From Streptomyces coeruleorubidus (GTDB lineage Bacteria > Actinomycetota > Actinomycetes > Streptomycetales > Streptomycetaceae): a DNA stretch of 64,000 nucleotides. The stretch lies in the NCBI RefSeq assembly GCF_028885415.1, contig NZ_CP118527.1:2790001-2854000 (forward strand). Reading direction: 5' to 3'. The stretch's first letter is position 1. Each line of letters opens with the position of its first letter. Shown here piece by piece: positions 16,588 through 25,853 of the stretch. A model generated the notes under the pieces. That model was given only the letters and a program-made list of their open reading frames with translations. It made no database searches and was not told the DNA's origin. The translations under genes and the position numbers were made by a program.

Positions 16588-17607
16588 ATGACGCGAATCG
16601 ACAAGAACGCCGGCGGCGCCGCTGTGACCGTGCGGGGGCTGGTGAAGCACTACGGCGAGACCAAGGCACTGGACGGGGTCGACCTGGATGTGCGGGAGGG
16701 CACCGTCATGGGGGTGCTCGGGCCGAACGGGGCCGGGAAGACGACCCTCGTACGGATCCTGTCCACGCTGCTCGCTCCCGACACGGGCCGGGCCACCGTC
16801 GCCGGCTACGACGTCGTACGGCAGCCCCGGCAGCTGCGGCGGGTGATCGGACTCACGGGACAGTACGCCTCCGTGGACGAGAAGCTCTCGGGCTGGGAGA
16901 ACCTGTACATGATCGGGCGGCTGCTCGACGTGTCCCGCAAGGAGGCCCGCAGGCGGGCCGACGAGTTGCTGGAGCGCTTCTCGCTGACCGAGGCGGCCAA
17001 GCGGCCGGCGGCGACGTACTCCGGGGGCATGCGGCGGCGGCTGGACCTGGCCGCATCCATGATCGGGGCACCGGCCGTGCTCTTCCTGGACGAGCCGACC
17101 ACCGGGCTCGACCCGCGCACCCGCAACGAGGTGTGGGACGAGGTGAAGCGCATGGTCGGCGACGGGGTCACCGTGCTGCTCACCACCCAGTACATGGAGG
17201 AGGCCGAGCAGCTCGCCTCGGAGCTGACGGTCGTCGACCGCGGCCAGGTCATCGCGGGCGGTGCCATCGAGGAGCTGAAGGCGAAGGTCGGCGGCCGGGC
17301 GCTGCGGATCCGCCCGGCCGATCCGACGCAGCTGCGGCCGCTGGCCGCCGCGCTGGACGAGCTGGGGATCACCGGGCTCGCCACCACGACCGTGGACACC
17401 GACCGGGGTGACGTCCTCGTGCCGATCCTCAGCGACGAGCAGTTGACCGCCGTGGTCGGCGCGGTCACCTCGCGCGACATCACGCTCTCCGCCATCACCA
17501 CCGAACTGCCCAGCCTGGACGAGGTGTTCCTGTCCCTCACCGGCCACCGTGCCAGTGCCCCGCAGGACGCCGTGCCCGCCGAAGACCTTCAGGAGGCCGC
17601 CGCATGA
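16588..17607 (+). CDS. ABC exporter ATP-binding protein, DrrA-like
   Basis: A 339-residue cytosolic ATPase of a daunorubicin-type (DrrA) exporter. Walker A GPNGAGKTT lies near residue 45, the Q-loop is at LTGQYAS, the ABC signature is YSGGMRRRLDLA, Walker B is VLFLDEPTTGLD, and the H-loop region is LLTTQYMEEAEQL. The C-terminal about 90 residues form the DrrA-specific accessory domain. Translation probably starts at ATG 16588 (MTRIDKN); AGGGG is only one base away from it, so the leader is very short or absent. The stop overlaps the permease start (ATGA). Confidence 0.94.
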   Translation: MTRIDKNAGGAAVTVRGLVKHYGETKALDGVDLDVREGTVMGVLGPNGAGKTTLVRILSTLLAPDTGRATVAGYDVVRQPRQLRRVIGLTGQYASVDEKLSGWENLYMIGRLLDVSRKEARRRADELLERFSLTEAAKRPAATYSGGMRRRLDLAASMIGAPAVLFLDEPTTGLDPRTRNEVWDEVKRMVGDGVTVLLTTQYMEEAEQLASELTVVDRGQVIAGGAIEELKAKVGGRALRIRPADPTQLRPLAAALDELGITGLATTTVDTDRGDVLVPILSDEQLTAVVGAVTSRDITLSAITTELPSLDEVFLSLTGHRASAPQDAVPAEDLQEAAA

Positions 17608-18419
17608 GCGCCGTCACCATCCACGACGCCGAGGCGGACGCCCGTATCCCGCTGCGTGGCCATCTGCGTCACACCGGTGCCCTGATCCGCCGCAACCTGC
17701 TGTGGATCCGCAAGGACCCGGAGTCGATGGCCGACGCACTGCTGATGCCGGTCATCTTCACCCTGCTGTTCGTGTTCGTCTTCGGCGGCTCGATCGGGCA
17801 GGCGCTGGGCGGCGGGCAGGACCAGTACGTGCAGTACGTGATCCCCGGCATGATCGCGATGATGAGCATGACGCTGTCCCAGGGCGTCGGCACCGGCTTC
17901 AGCCAGGACTTCAACTCCGGTGTCATGGACCGCTTCCGGTCCCTGCCGATCGGGCGCGGTTCGGTGCTGTTCGCGAAGATATCGGTGGAGCTGCTGCGGA
18001 TGCTGTTCGCGACCGCCGTGCTGATGATCGTGTCCGTCGCGGTGGGGTTCGAGATCACCAACTGGCCGGGGCTGTTCGCGACCGTGGCCCTGTCCACGGC
18101 GTTCGCCTCGTCGATCATGTGGGTGTTCCTGACCCTGGGCGTGATCCTGAAGAACGCGCAGTCGGTGCAGGCGATGGGCTTCCTGGTGCTGTTCCCGCTC
18201 CAGTTCGGCTCGTCGATCTTCGCGCCGACGACGTCGATGCCGGGCTGGCTGCAGGCGTTCACCGACTACAACCCGCTGTCGACGCTGGCGGACGCCGCAC
18301 GCGGTCTGATGGTGGGCGGGCCGGTCGCGCACGACCTGTGGGTGACCCTCGGCTGGTCGGTGGCGATCACGGCCGTGATGGCGCCCGTCGCGATCCACAA
18401 GTTCCGCACCAAGAGCTGA
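17604..18419 (+). CDS. ABC exporter permease, DrrB-like
   Basis: A 271-residue integral membrane protein of the ABC-2 family with six predicted helices. LLMPVIFTLLFVFVFGG, IPGMIAMMSMTLSQGVG, the cytoplasmic FNSGVMDRFRSLPIGRG loop (the conserved ABC-2 D-R-x-x-x-x-P motif) and FLVLFPLQFGSSIFAPTTSMPGWL are typical. It forms a half-exporter with the preceding ATPase, coupled by a 4-nt overlap. DrrAB-type pumps export hydrophobic natural products or lipids; no substrate is indicated. Convergent with the large SARP-type regulator, 20 bp away. Confidence 0.93.
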   Translation: MSAVTIHDAEADARIPLRGHLRHTGALIRRNLLWIRKDPESMADALLMPVIFTLLFVFVFGGSIGQALGGGQDQYVQYVIPGMIAMMSMTLSQGVGTGFSQDFNSGVMDRFRSLPIGRGSVLFAKISVELLRMLFATAVLMIVSVAVGFEITNWPGLFATVALSTAFASSIMWVFLTLGVILKNAQSVQAMGFLVLFPLQFGSSIFAPTTSMPGWLQAFTDYNPLSTLADAARGLMVGGPVAHDLWVTLGWSVAITAVMAPVAIHKFRTKS

Positions 18420-18439
18420 CCGGGCGGGACGGGTCCGCG

Positions 18440-21400
18440 TCAGAGCAGGGCGGTGGCCTCCTCGGGGGAGAGGCCGCCGCCTTCCGCGTACGCGGACTCG
18501 TACGCCGTGTCGCCGAGCACCGCCCGCGCCCGCCGCTCCGCCCGCTCGCGCGCCTCGCGCTCCTGCCGCGCGGGGACGTGCCCGGACGGCAGCAGGGCGT
18601 CGGCGGCGCCGAGGCAGCGGGCCGCGTCCCGGGCGCGGTGACCGCCGTCGAGGCCGGCCAGGGACCCGGCGGCGATGGTCAGGTACACCGCGCGCATATG
18701 CGGTGCGATGGCCGCCGAGAGCGGATCGGCCGCCCGCTCCAGTGCCCTGCTGATCAGGTCCAGGCACGCCTCGTGACGCCCCTCCACGGCGTCCAGCCAG
18801 GCCTCCGCGCCGAGGATGAACGCGTCGAAGACGATGAAGTGGGCGATACGGAAGTCCTGGCGCAGCCGCCGCAGTTGCTCGCGCGCCTCGGGGACGCGGC
18901 CCGTCATGCCGAGCCGGCCGGCCAGGAAGAGACGGGCGGCGGGCATGGCCTCGCTGTGCGCGTCCTCGCGCGCCGCGATCACCTCGCGCAGCAGCCGCTC
19001 GCCGCGCTCGCCCTCGCCCGCCTCCAGCAGCGCGCTGCCCAGCCGGGCGGCGAGGACGGCCGCCTGGGCGCGGGCGCCGACGCGTTCGGCGTGTGCGATG
19101 GCCGCCTCGTAGTCGGCGGCGGCCAGGGAGTAGGCACCCTTGCGTTCATGGGCCTCGGCGCGCGCCGAGAGGGCCTCGGCGGTGCCCCAGGCGTCACCGA
19201 GGCGCTGGTAGATCTCCAGCGACTCGTCGGCGTCGCGGGCGGCGTCGCCCGCCCAGTCGGTGCGGTTGGCGAGGAAGTTGGCCCGCATCTGGAGGCCGGA
19301 GGCCAGCTCCCAGTCGAAGCCCGGGGTCTCCCGGCAGGTGCGGATGGACGCGTCCATGATGACGCGCAGCCGCGCCATGTCGCCGGTCAGCATCACGGCG
19401 AAGAACCAGAGCAGGCCGGGGAGCCGGCAGTTCTGCGGCAGGCCGGGCTCGTAGGTCAGGGAGATGGTCCGCAGCTTCTGCTGGGAGCGCGGGTTCTGCC
19501 AGGCGTCCAGTTCGGTGTCCATACAGGCGAGATGGGCCAGATGGACACCGCGCCGGGCCTCCCACAGGACCTCTCCGGCCATCGGGGGCGGGGCGTCGGT
19601 GCAGCGCTGCCGGACCGGGGCGGCGGGGCGGACTGGCTCGGTGAAGGGGTCGGGGCCGAGGGCCATGACCTCGCGGCACCAGTTGCGGGCCTCGATGCGC
19701 AGGTCGCGCATCTGCCAGTACCAGACGAGGGACAGCGTCAGGCACAGCGCCTCCTGCTCGTCGCGCAGGGCGACGGCGTGGCGCAGGGCGGTGCGCAGGT
19801 TCTCGTACTCCCGCTCCAGCCGGCGGATCGCGGCGAGCTGGTCCGGGCCGCGCAGCAACGGGTCGGTGGTGCGGGCGAGTTCGCGAAAGTACGTCAGGTG
19901 GGCGCGCTCGGCGTCGGCGCGCTGCCCGGACTCCTCCAGCCGCTCGGCGGCGTACTCGGCGACGGTCTCCAGCAGCCGGTAGCGCATCTCGCCGTCGCCC
20001 GACTCGCCGGGCGGCGTGGCCACGACCAGGGAGCGGTCGACCAGGGAGCCGAGCGCCTCCAGGGCGGCCGGTCCGCACACCGCCTCGGCGGCGGGCAGGT
20101 CACAGCCGCCCGCGAACACCGACAGCCGCCGCAGGACGTCCCGTTCGTCCTCGTCGAGCAGGTCCCAGGACCAGTCGACGACGGCTCTGAGGGTCTGCTG
20201 GCGGGGCAGGACGGTGCGGCTGCCGGAGGTGAGGAGACGGAAGCGGTCGTCGAGCCGGTCGGCGATCTGGCGTGGCGTCAGCATCCGCAGCCGGGCGGCG
20301 GCCAGTTCGATGGCCAGCGGCAGACCGTCCAGGCGCCGGCAGATCTCCGCGCACGCCTCGGGGTCGTCGTCGATCCGGAAGCCGGGCCGGGCCGCCGCGC
20401 CCCGGTCGGCGAGCAGTCGCAGCGCGACCGGCTCGGGCAGCGGCTCCACGGGCCGCAGCAACTCCCCCGGCACGCCGAGGGGTTCCCGGCTGGTGGCGAG
20501 GACGGTCAGGCCGGGGCAGCGCTCCAGCAGTTTTTCGGCGAGCCGGGCGGCGGCCTCGGCGACGTGCTCGCAGTTGTCGAGGATCAGCAGCATGCGCGGT
20601 CTGGAGCAGTGCTCGGCGAGCCGCTCGACGGGGTCGTCGAGCCGGTCGGCGACGGCGGCCCGGATGCCCTCGGCGCTGGCGCCGTACAGCACGGTCTCGC
20701 GGGCGCCGACGGCGGTGAGCACGGCCTCCGGTACGGCGGCGGGGTCGTCGACCGGGGCGAGCTCGGCCAGCCACACACCGCCCGGCATGGCGTGCCGTAC
20801 GGTCTCGGCGGCCTCCTGCGACAGCCGTGTCTTGCCGGCCCCGCCGGGTCCGAGCAGCGTCACCAGGCGGGCGGCGGTGAGATCGCCACGGATGGTCTCG
20901 ATGTCGCTCTCGCGGCCGATGAAGGAGGTGAGCCGGGCGCGCAGGTTGCCGGCGGCCGGGGCGTCCGCGGCGGGCGCGGACACGGCGCTGTCGTCTCCCG
21001 GCTTCAGTAACTCCGCGTGCAGGGAGCGCAGTTCCGGTCCCGGGTCGGCCCCGAGCCGGTCCGCGAGCAGCCGCCGCACGTCCTCGTACGCCTCCAGCGC
21101 CTCCGCCGTGCGGCCGGCGTCGCGCAGGGCGCACAGGCGCAGGGTCTGGAAGGGCTCGTCCAAGGGGTGGCTGTCGCACAGGGCGGTCAGTTCCGGCAGG
21201 GACTGCTCGGCGTGGCCGAGGGCGAGGGCGGCGCTGTGCCGGGCGCGCAGCACGTCCAGGCGGCGGGTGTCCCGGCGGGCCGCCTCGGCGGCGCGGTCGG
21301 GGAGGTCGGTGAGGGCCGGGCCGCGCCACAGTTCGAGGGCGTCGTCCAGGACCACGGCCGCCTTGGCGGGGTCGCCGTCGGCCAGGGCCCGCAGCCCCTC

Positions 21401-21724
21401 ACCGGCCAGCCGCTCGAACCGGTGCAGGTCGATGTCGTCGGGCGAGGCGGTGAGCCGGTACCCGCCCTCGGCGGAGGCGACCGCGTCCGCCCCGAGCGCC
21501 CGCCGTAACCGCCCGACCAGCGCCTGGAGCGCCCCCGGGGCGTCGGCGGGCGGCTCGCCGCCCCACACCTCGTCGACGAGCAGCCCCACGGGCACGGTAC
21601 GGCCGGCCCGCAGGGCCAGCACGGTCAGCAGCGCACGCAGCCGCGCCCCGCCCACCGGGACGACCGTGCCGTCGGTGCGGAGCGCCTGCGTGGTGCCGAG
21701 GATGCGGTAGCGCACGGGGACCAT
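18440..21724 (-). CDS. Large SARP/AfsR-like regulator (BTAD, NB-ARC, TPR-like)
   Basis: A 1094-residue transcriptional regulator. The N-terminal OmpR-type winged helix (1-95, [20 protein letters not shown]) and bacterial transcriptional activation domain (about 96-245, [15 protein letters not shown]) define a SARP. Then come an NB-ARC/STAND ATPase (about 265-545) with P-loop [11 protein letters not shown], Walker [11 protein letters not shown] and [13 protein letters not shown], and a helical TPR-like sensor region to the C terminus. AfsR-type proteins couple a signal to expression of secondary metabolism or export genes. Start ATG 21724. Convergent with the DrrAB operon, whose promoter carries 11-bp-phased repeats of the kind SARPs bind; this link is inference. 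Confidence 0.92.
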   Translation of the reverse strand: MVPVRYRILGTTQALRTDGTVVPVGGARLRALLTVLALRAGRTVPVGLLVDEVWGGEPPADAPGALQALVGRLRRALGADAVASAEGGYRLTASPDDIDLHRFERLAGEGLRALADGDPAKAAVVLDDALELWRGPALTDLPDRAAEAARRDTRRLDVLRARHSAALALGHAEQSLPELTALCDSHPLDEPFQTLRLCALRDAGRTAEALEAYEDVRRLLADRLGADPGPELRSLHAELLKPGDDSAVSAPAADAPAAGNLRARLTSFIGRESDIETIRGDLTAARLVTLLGPGGAGKTRLSQEAAETVRHAMPGGVWLAELAPVDDPAAVPEAVLTAVGARETVLYGASAEGIRAAVADRLDDPVERLAEHCSRPRMLLILDNCEHVAEAAARLAEKLLERCPGLTVLATSREPLGVPGELLRPVEPLPEPVALRLLADRGAAARPGFRIDDDPEACAEICRRLDGLPLAIELAAARLRMLTPRQIADRLDDRFRLLTSGSRTVLPRQQTLRAVVDWSWDLLDEDERDVLRRLSVFAGGCDLPAAEAVCGPAALEALGSLVDRSLVVATPPGESGDGEMRYRLLETVAEYAAERLEESGQRADAERAHLTYFRELARTTDPLLRGPDQLAAIRRLEREYENLRTALRHAVALRDEQEALCLTLSLVWYWQMRDLRIEARNWCREVMALGPDPFTEPVRPAAPVRQRCTDAPPPMAGEVLWEARRGVHLAHLACMDTELDAWQNPRSQQKLRTISLTYEPGLPQNCRLPGLLWFFAVMLTGDMARLRVIMDASIRTCRETPGFDWELASGLQMRANFLANRTDWAGDAARDADESLEIYQRLGDAWGTAEALSARAEAHERKGAYSLAAADYEAAIAHAERVGARAQAAVLAARLGSALLEAGEGERGERLLREVIAAREDAHSEAMPAARLFLAGRLGMTGRVPEAREQLRRLRQDFRIAHFIVFDAFILGAEAWLDAVEGRHEACLDLISRALERAADPLSAAIAPHMRAVYLTIAAGSLAGLDGGHRARDAARCLGAADALLPSGHVPARQEREARERAERRARAVLGDTAYESAYAEGGGLSPEEATALL

Positions 21725-21895
21725 TGTCCCCGCTACGCCGAGAGCCGGTCACGGAGTTCGGCGGCGCGGCGGGCGGCACGGGACCGGCCGATGCCCCCGC
21801 GCCCCCGGAACCGACCGCCCCGCGCGAGACGTTTTCCCCCTGCGCCCGGTACCGTCGGGCCGTCCCATCGCGTGTTCGAGACTGCAGGGAGTCCC

Positions 21896-22696
21896 ATGAC
21901 CACCGCCACCAGCCGCCACAGTGAGCGGCGGATCAGTCCCGTCTTCGTCGGGATTCTGGCCGTGACGGCGGTCACGGGATGGGCGACCTGGACCGGGTTC
22001 GCGCAGCAGCCCGGGGTCGCCGTGTTCCTCTTCGTGACGGCGGCCTGGATCGTCTCCCTGTGCCTGCACGAGTACGCGCACGCGCGCACCGCCCTGCACA
22101 GCGGCGACATCTCGGTCGGCGCGAAGGGCTACCTCACGCTGAACCCGCTGAAGTACACGCACGCGCTGCTCAGCATCGTCCTCCCGGTGATCTTCGTGAT
22201 CATGGGCGGGATCGGGCTGCCGGGCGGCGCGGTGTTCATCGAGCGGGGGCGGATCCGGGGCCGCTGGAAGCACAGTCTGATCTCGGCCGCCGGCCCGCTG
22301 ACGAACGTGCTGTTCGCCATCGTCTGCACGGCCCCGTTCTGGCTGGACGCGCTGGACGGCGTGCCGAGCGACTTCCGGTTCGCCCTGGCCTTCCTCGCGC
22401 TGCTCCAGGTGACGGCCGCGCTGCTGAACTTCCTGCCGGTGCCGGGCCTGGACGGCTACGGCGTCATCGAGCCCTGGCTGTCGTACGGCATCCGACGGCA
22501 GGTGGAGCCGTTCGCGCCGTTCGGCCTGCTGTTCGTGTTCGCGCTGCTGTGGCTGCCGGCGGTCAACGGCGTGTTCTTCGACGTGGTCGACTCGATCCTG
22601 AAGTCCCTCGGGATCAGCGACTTGGAGACCTACTGCGGTCAGGAGCTGTACCGCTTCTGGCAGGGCTCGAACGAGTTCTGCTCGGCCGCTCCCTGA
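21896..22696 (+). CDS. Site-2-protease-type (M50) membrane metalloprotease homologue
   Basis: A 266-residue polytopic membrane protein. Zinc motif HEYAHA (HExxH) sits in the second helix (SLCLHEYAHART), and the third zinc ligand is supplied by LPVPGLDGYG, the equivalent of the NPDG motif. Five to six helices are apparent. It is a small member without PDZ or CBS domains, similar to the SpoIVFB/YwhC-like group. Such proteases cleave within membranes, for example anti-sigma factors, but no target is encoded next to it. The ATG at 21896 follows CAGGGAG. Divergent from the SARP gene. Confidence 0.88.
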   Translation: MTTATSRHSERRISPVFVGILAVTAVTGWATWTGFAQQPGVAVFLFVTAAWIVSLCLHEYAHARTALHSGDISVGAKGYLTLNPLKYTHALLSIVLPVIFVIMGGIGLPGGAVFIERGRIRGRWKHSLISAAGPLTNVLFAIVCTAPFWLDALDGVPSDFRFALAFLALLQVTAALLNFLPVPGLDGYGVIEPWLSYGIRRQVEPFAPFGLLFVFALLWLPAVNGVFFDVVDSILKSLGISDLETYCGQELYRFWQGSNEFCSAAP

Positions 22697-22700
22697 CAGG

Positions 22701-22880
22701 TCAGCCCGTGACCGACTTCTGCGCCTTGCCCCGCTTCACGTAGTACCAGCACATGTTGGACGACAGGCCCGCCAGCAGCACCCAGACGATCCCCAGCCAG
22801 CTGCCCTCCATGAAGGAGACCACGGCCGCGGCCACGGCGAGGAGACAGACGATCAGGGCGTAGAGGGCGAGGCGGGGCAT
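22701..22880 (-). CDS. Small membrane protein, 59 residues
   Basis: MPRLALYALIVCLLAVAAAV opens the first of two predicted helices (about 4-22 and 27-45), followed by a basic C-terminal tail, WYYVKRGKAQKSVTG. Start ATG 22880 after GGAGTCGACCGA. It lies 4 bp past the convergent M50 gene and 65 bp downstream of npdG in the same direction, so it may be the tail of the npdG operon. Found widely in streptomycetes as a hypothetical protein; no function is known to me. Confidence 0.75.
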   Translation of the reverse strand: MPRLALYALIVCLLAVAAAVVSFMEGSWLGIVWVLLAGLSSNMCWYYVKRGKAQKSVTG

Positions 22881-22944
22881 TCGGTCGACTCCTGTCGGGG
22901 GACACTGCGGGCACTGCTGGTGCCCTCCAGTGTCCCCCATGCCG

Positions 22945-23664
22945 TCATACGTCCGTGACGCGGAGCCCCGCGTGCGCCTTGTACCGGCGGTTCACCGAGA
23001 TCAGGTTCGCCACCAGCGACTCCACCTGGTGGGCGTTGCGCAGCCGCCCGGCGAAGATGCCGCGCATGCCGGGGATGCGCCCGGCGAGGGCCTGCACGAT
23101 CTCGACGTCGGCACGGACCTCGCCGAGCACCATCACGTCGGTGTCGATCTCGTCGATCTCCGGGTCCTGGAGCAGCACGGCCGACAGGTGGTGGAAGGCG
23201 GCCGTGACCCGGGAGTCCGGCAGCAGGGCGGCGGCCTGCTCGGCGGCGCTGCCCTCCTCGGGCTTGAGCGCGTAGGCACCCTTCTTGTCGAAGCCGAGCG
23301 GGTTGACGCAGTCGACGACGAGCTTCCCGGCCAGTTCCTCGCGCAGGGACTCCAGCGTCTTGCCGTGGCCGTCCCACGGCACGGCGACGATCACGATGTC
23401 GCTGCGGCGCGCGGTCTCGGCGTTGTCGGCGCCCTCGATACCGTGCCCGAGTTCCTCCGCGGCGGCCTGGGCGCGGTCGGCCGCGCGCGAGCCGATGATC
23501 ACCTTCTGCCCGGCCTTGGCGAGCCGGTAGGCGAGACCCTTGCCCTGCGGCCCGGTCCCGCCGAGCACCCCGACGACGAGTCCGGAGACGTCGGGCAGGT
23601 CCCAGGGGTCCTTGGCGGGGGCCTTCTGGGCGTTGTCGGTGGCAGCACTGTCGGTAGAGGTCAT
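22945..23664 (-). CDS. npdG: NADPH-dependent F420 reductase
   Basis: A 239-residue cytosolic F420:NADP oxidoreductase family protein, moving hydride between NADPH and deazaflavin F420. The Rossmann motif VVGVLGGTGPQGKGLAYRLA (about 29-48) and the NADP-selective VIIGSRAADRAQ follow a short Ala/Lys tail. IVIVAVPWDGH, KLVVDCVNPLGF and VTAAFHHLSAVLLQD are family signatures. F420 supplies many streptomycete secondary-metabolism reductases. The ATG at 23664 lacks an SD; TAGAGT (minus strand, 23672-23677) ends 7 nt upstream, so the mRNA is probably leaderless. Confidence 0.93.
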   Translation of the reverse strand: MTSTDSAATDNAQKAPAKDPWDLPDVSGLVVGVLGGTGPQGKGLAYRLAKAGQKVIIGSRAADRAQAAAEELGHGIEGADNAETARRSDIVIVAVPWDGHGKTLESLREELAGKLVVDCVNPLGFDKKGAYALKPEEGSAAEQAAALLPDSRVTAAFHHLSAVLLQDPEIDEIDTDVMVLGEVRADVEIVQALAGRIPGMRGIFAGRLRNAHQVESLVANLISVNRRYKAHAGLRVTDV

Positions 23665-23697
23665 GGCCCAGACTCTACGTCCGCCGCGGTCATCGGC

Positions 23698-24771
23698 TCA
23701 GGTCAGCTCCGCCACGGGCACCCGGCGGAAGGCGATGGTCTCGTAGGCGCTGAAGTCGCCGGTCTCGTACAGCAGGCCCACGGTGTCCGCGTCGACGCGC
23801 ACGAGGTCGGAGTACGCGGCGGGCAGGCCGTCCACGGTGTGGGCCGGGCGCCAGGTGGTGCCGCCGTCGGTGGAGGCGCGGATCGTCATCAGGGCGCGGA
23901 AGCCCGGGTCGGCCGGGCCGGAGTAGAGCAGCACGTCGGGGTCGCGGAGTTGGAGGACGCTCGCCTGGCACACGGGAGCGGACAGACCCGCCTGCGGACG
24001 GAAGGGTTTCACCAGGGTCTGGCCGCCGTCGACCGAGTGGGCGTCGGCCCGGGTGCCCGGCGACGGGGAGTCGTTGCGGGTGTTGAAGTACACGCGGCCG
24101 TCGGGGAGTTCGGCGGCGGTGGTCTCGTTGGCGTTGATGTAGCCGTCGGTGTTGTCGTCGACGTAGCCGATCCGCCAGGTCGCGCCCCGGTCGTCGCTGA
24201 GCAGGCAGTGACCGCCGTTGTATCTGCCCTCGGTGCCGTTGTCCGTGCCGGTGGGCGGCAGGGAGTGGTTGGCGGGGACGACGATCCGGCCCGTGCTCAG
24301 CTGGAGGGCGTGGCCGGGGGTGGTGGCGTACCAGCGCCAGTGCGGTTCCTTCGTCTCCTGGGTGATCTCCTTCGGCGCGGACCAGGTGAGGCCGTCGTCG
24401 TCGCTGTGCTGCACCCAGACCCGGCGCCCGTCGGCCGCGCTCACCTTGCCGCGCCGGATGGCGTCCTCGGTGGCGAGGGCGGCGTTGCGTACGTGCACGA
24501 GGAGGACGCGGCCGGTGTCGAGGACGACGGGGGCCGGGTTGCCGGCGAGGGCGTCGCCGTTCTTCGCGGCGACCAGGAGCGGGCTCCAGGTGCGGCCGCC
24601 GTCCGTGGAGCGCTTGAGTACGACGTCGATGTTCCCGAAGTCGTCCCGGGAGCCGACGCGGCCCTCGCAGAAGGCGAGCAGGGTGCCGTTGCCCGTGGCG
24701 ACGACGGCGGGGATGCGGAAGCTGGCGTATCCCTCCCGGCCCGCGCGGAAGGGGACGCTGGTTTGGGTCAT
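23698..24771 (-). CDS. Sialidase-family (BNR repeat) protein without signal peptide
   Basis: A 357-residue six-bladed propeller of the exo-alpha-sialidase/GH33-like family. The FRIP motif is at 18-21 (Arg19 of the arginine triad), and four Asp-boxes are readable: STDGGRTW, SDDDGLTW, SDDRGATW and STDGGTTW. GNPAPVV, FCEGRVGSRDDFG and PVCQASVLQL supply further family features. No signal peptide or membrane segment is present, which is odd for a sialidase; a cytosolic glycosidase or trans-acting family member is possible. Start ATG 24771 (MTQTSVP) rather than 24819. Ends 33 bp before npdG, in the same direction, which has its own promoter. Confidence 0.85.
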   Translation of the reverse strand: MTQTSVPFRAGREGYASFRIPAVVATGNGTLLAFCEGRVGSRDDFGNIDVVLKRSTDGGRTWSPLLVAAKNGDALAGNPAPVVLDTGRVLLVHVRNAALATEDAIRRGKVSAADGRRVWVQHSDDDGLTWSAPKEITQETKEPHWRWYATTPGHALQLSTGRIVVPANHSLPPTGTDNGTEGRYNGGHCLLSDDRGATWRIGYVDDNTDGYINANETTAAELPDGRVYFNTRNDSPSPGTRADAHSVDGGQTLVKPFRPQAGLSAPVCQASVLQLRDPDVLLYSGPADPGFRALMTIRASTDGGTTWRPAHTVDGLPAAYSDLVRVDADTVGLLYETGDFSAYETIAFRRVPVAELT

Positions 24772-24889
24772 CGGCGGGTTCCTCCGGGCGTTCGACGACG
24801 GTACGGATGACCGGTCCATCTGCCCAAGCCGGGCGAATTCGTGGTGAATTCCACATCACGAGTGACCGGTTGGGGCAGGATGCGGGCGC

Positions 24890-25492
24890 ATGGATGCCGT
24901 ACGGGTCGCGCTGCTTCGGGAAGTGCTCGCCGGGACGGAATGGCTGGGCGCCACGCGGCGGTTCGCCGGTGCGCTGCGGGGGTCGGTGGTGTCGCACGGC
25001 GGCGGGCTGCTGCTCGTCGGCACGCCGGAGTACGAGCCGTGGCACCTGGCGGCGCATCTGGTGGACGAGGCGGCCTGGTCGGGCACGCCGGAGCTGGCCC
25101 CGATGCTGGTACGGCATGACGCGCGCCCCTCGGATCCGGCGCATCTGGCGGTCGGCCTCGGGCGGCTGGAGGCGGCCCGGCGGGGCGAGACACTGCTGCT
25201 GGTGTCCCCCGAGGGGCCCGCCGCACCTCTCCTCGAACGGGTGTCCGACGCGCGGCGCGCCGGGGCGACGGTGCTGTCCCTCGGCCCCGGTGAGGGCGAG
25301 CTGCCGGCCATGGCCCATGAGGCGCTGGCCGTCCCCGACGGCTCGGAGCTGGACCTGGACACGGTCCAGCACCTGGTCAGCGCGGCGGCCGGGGAGAACG
25401 CGCTGCCGACGCCACGCGGCCGCCGCCGCTTCCGGGACAGGGTGTCGAGGCTGGCGGAATACCTGACGGCCCCGCCGCCGGCGCGCTGGTAG
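24890..25492 (+). CDS. Conserved streptomycete protein with SIS-like half
   Basis: 200 residues, soluble. The segment RRAGATVLSLGPGEGELPAMAHEALAVP (about 122-149) resembles the sugar-isomerase (SIS) fold element in which an alpha/beta strand is followed by a ligand loop; LLLVGTPEYEPWHLAAHL near residue 45 could be the first strand. No enzyme signature is complete, so I leave it as a possible ligand-binding regulator. The ATG at 24890 lacks a clear SD; CAGGAT 8 nt upstream is a possible -10, consistent with leaderless expression. Divergent from the sialidase gene. Confidence 0.75.
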   Translation: MDAVRVALLREVLAGTEWLGATRRFAGALRGSVVSHGGGLLLVGTPEYEPWHLAAHLVDEAAWSGTPELAPMLVRHDARPSDPAHLAVGLGRLEAARRGETLLLVSPEGPAAPLLERVSDARRAGATVLSLGPGEGELPAMAHEALAVPDGSELDLDTVQHLVSAAAGENALPTPRGRRRFRDRVSRLAEYLTAPPPARW

Positions 25493-25564
25493 GACCGGCT
25501 TCGCCGGTGGTGCGGCTGCGCGAACGGCGCGCAGCCGCCGGGGTACGCAGCCGCCGGGATGCGC

Positions 25565-25795
25565 CTACTCGTCGTTCCGGCCGCCCGCCGGGGCGTCGTG
25601 CCACTTGGGGTCGTTCTCCCACTGGAGGTTGCGTGCTCGGGCGGTCTCCATCGCGTGTTCGGCTTCCGTGCGGGAGGCGTACGGTCCGAACCGGTCCTTG
25701 CCCGGGCACTCCGGCCCCTCCTCGACCTTCTTGTGCTCCAGGCAGTAGTACCACTCGCCCGGCTTGCCGACCGTCCGCTTCTTGAACAGGGCCAT
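25565..25795 (-). CDS. Conserved small protein, 76 residues
   Basis: A soluble, basic then acidic protein: [20 protein letters not shown], a [15 protein letters not shown] cysteine pair (about Cys18 and Cys30), and a helix with [13 protein letters not shown]. The layout recalls small SPOR-like or zinc-binding actinobacterial proteins encoded near map. Start ATG 25795 after AGAGGAG. Divergent from map with 58 bp between the starts. No function assigned. Confidence 0.78.
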   Translation of the reverse strand: MALFKKRTVGKPGEWYYCLEHKKVEEGPECPGKDRFGPYASRTEAEHAMETARARNLQWENDPKWHDAPAGGRNDE

Positions 25796-25853
25796 GACCA
25801 GCTCCTCTCGCCACCGTCATGTTCCCCCGTGGCCGCTGGTTAGACTCGCTGGC

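Noticed and set aside
17549..21010. A 1153-codon plus-strand open frame through the DrrB and SARP genes
   Set aside because: It is antisense to the SARP gene and out of frame with drrB; composition is Gly/Arg/Gln-rich without domains, a usual shadow of GC-rich coding sequence.
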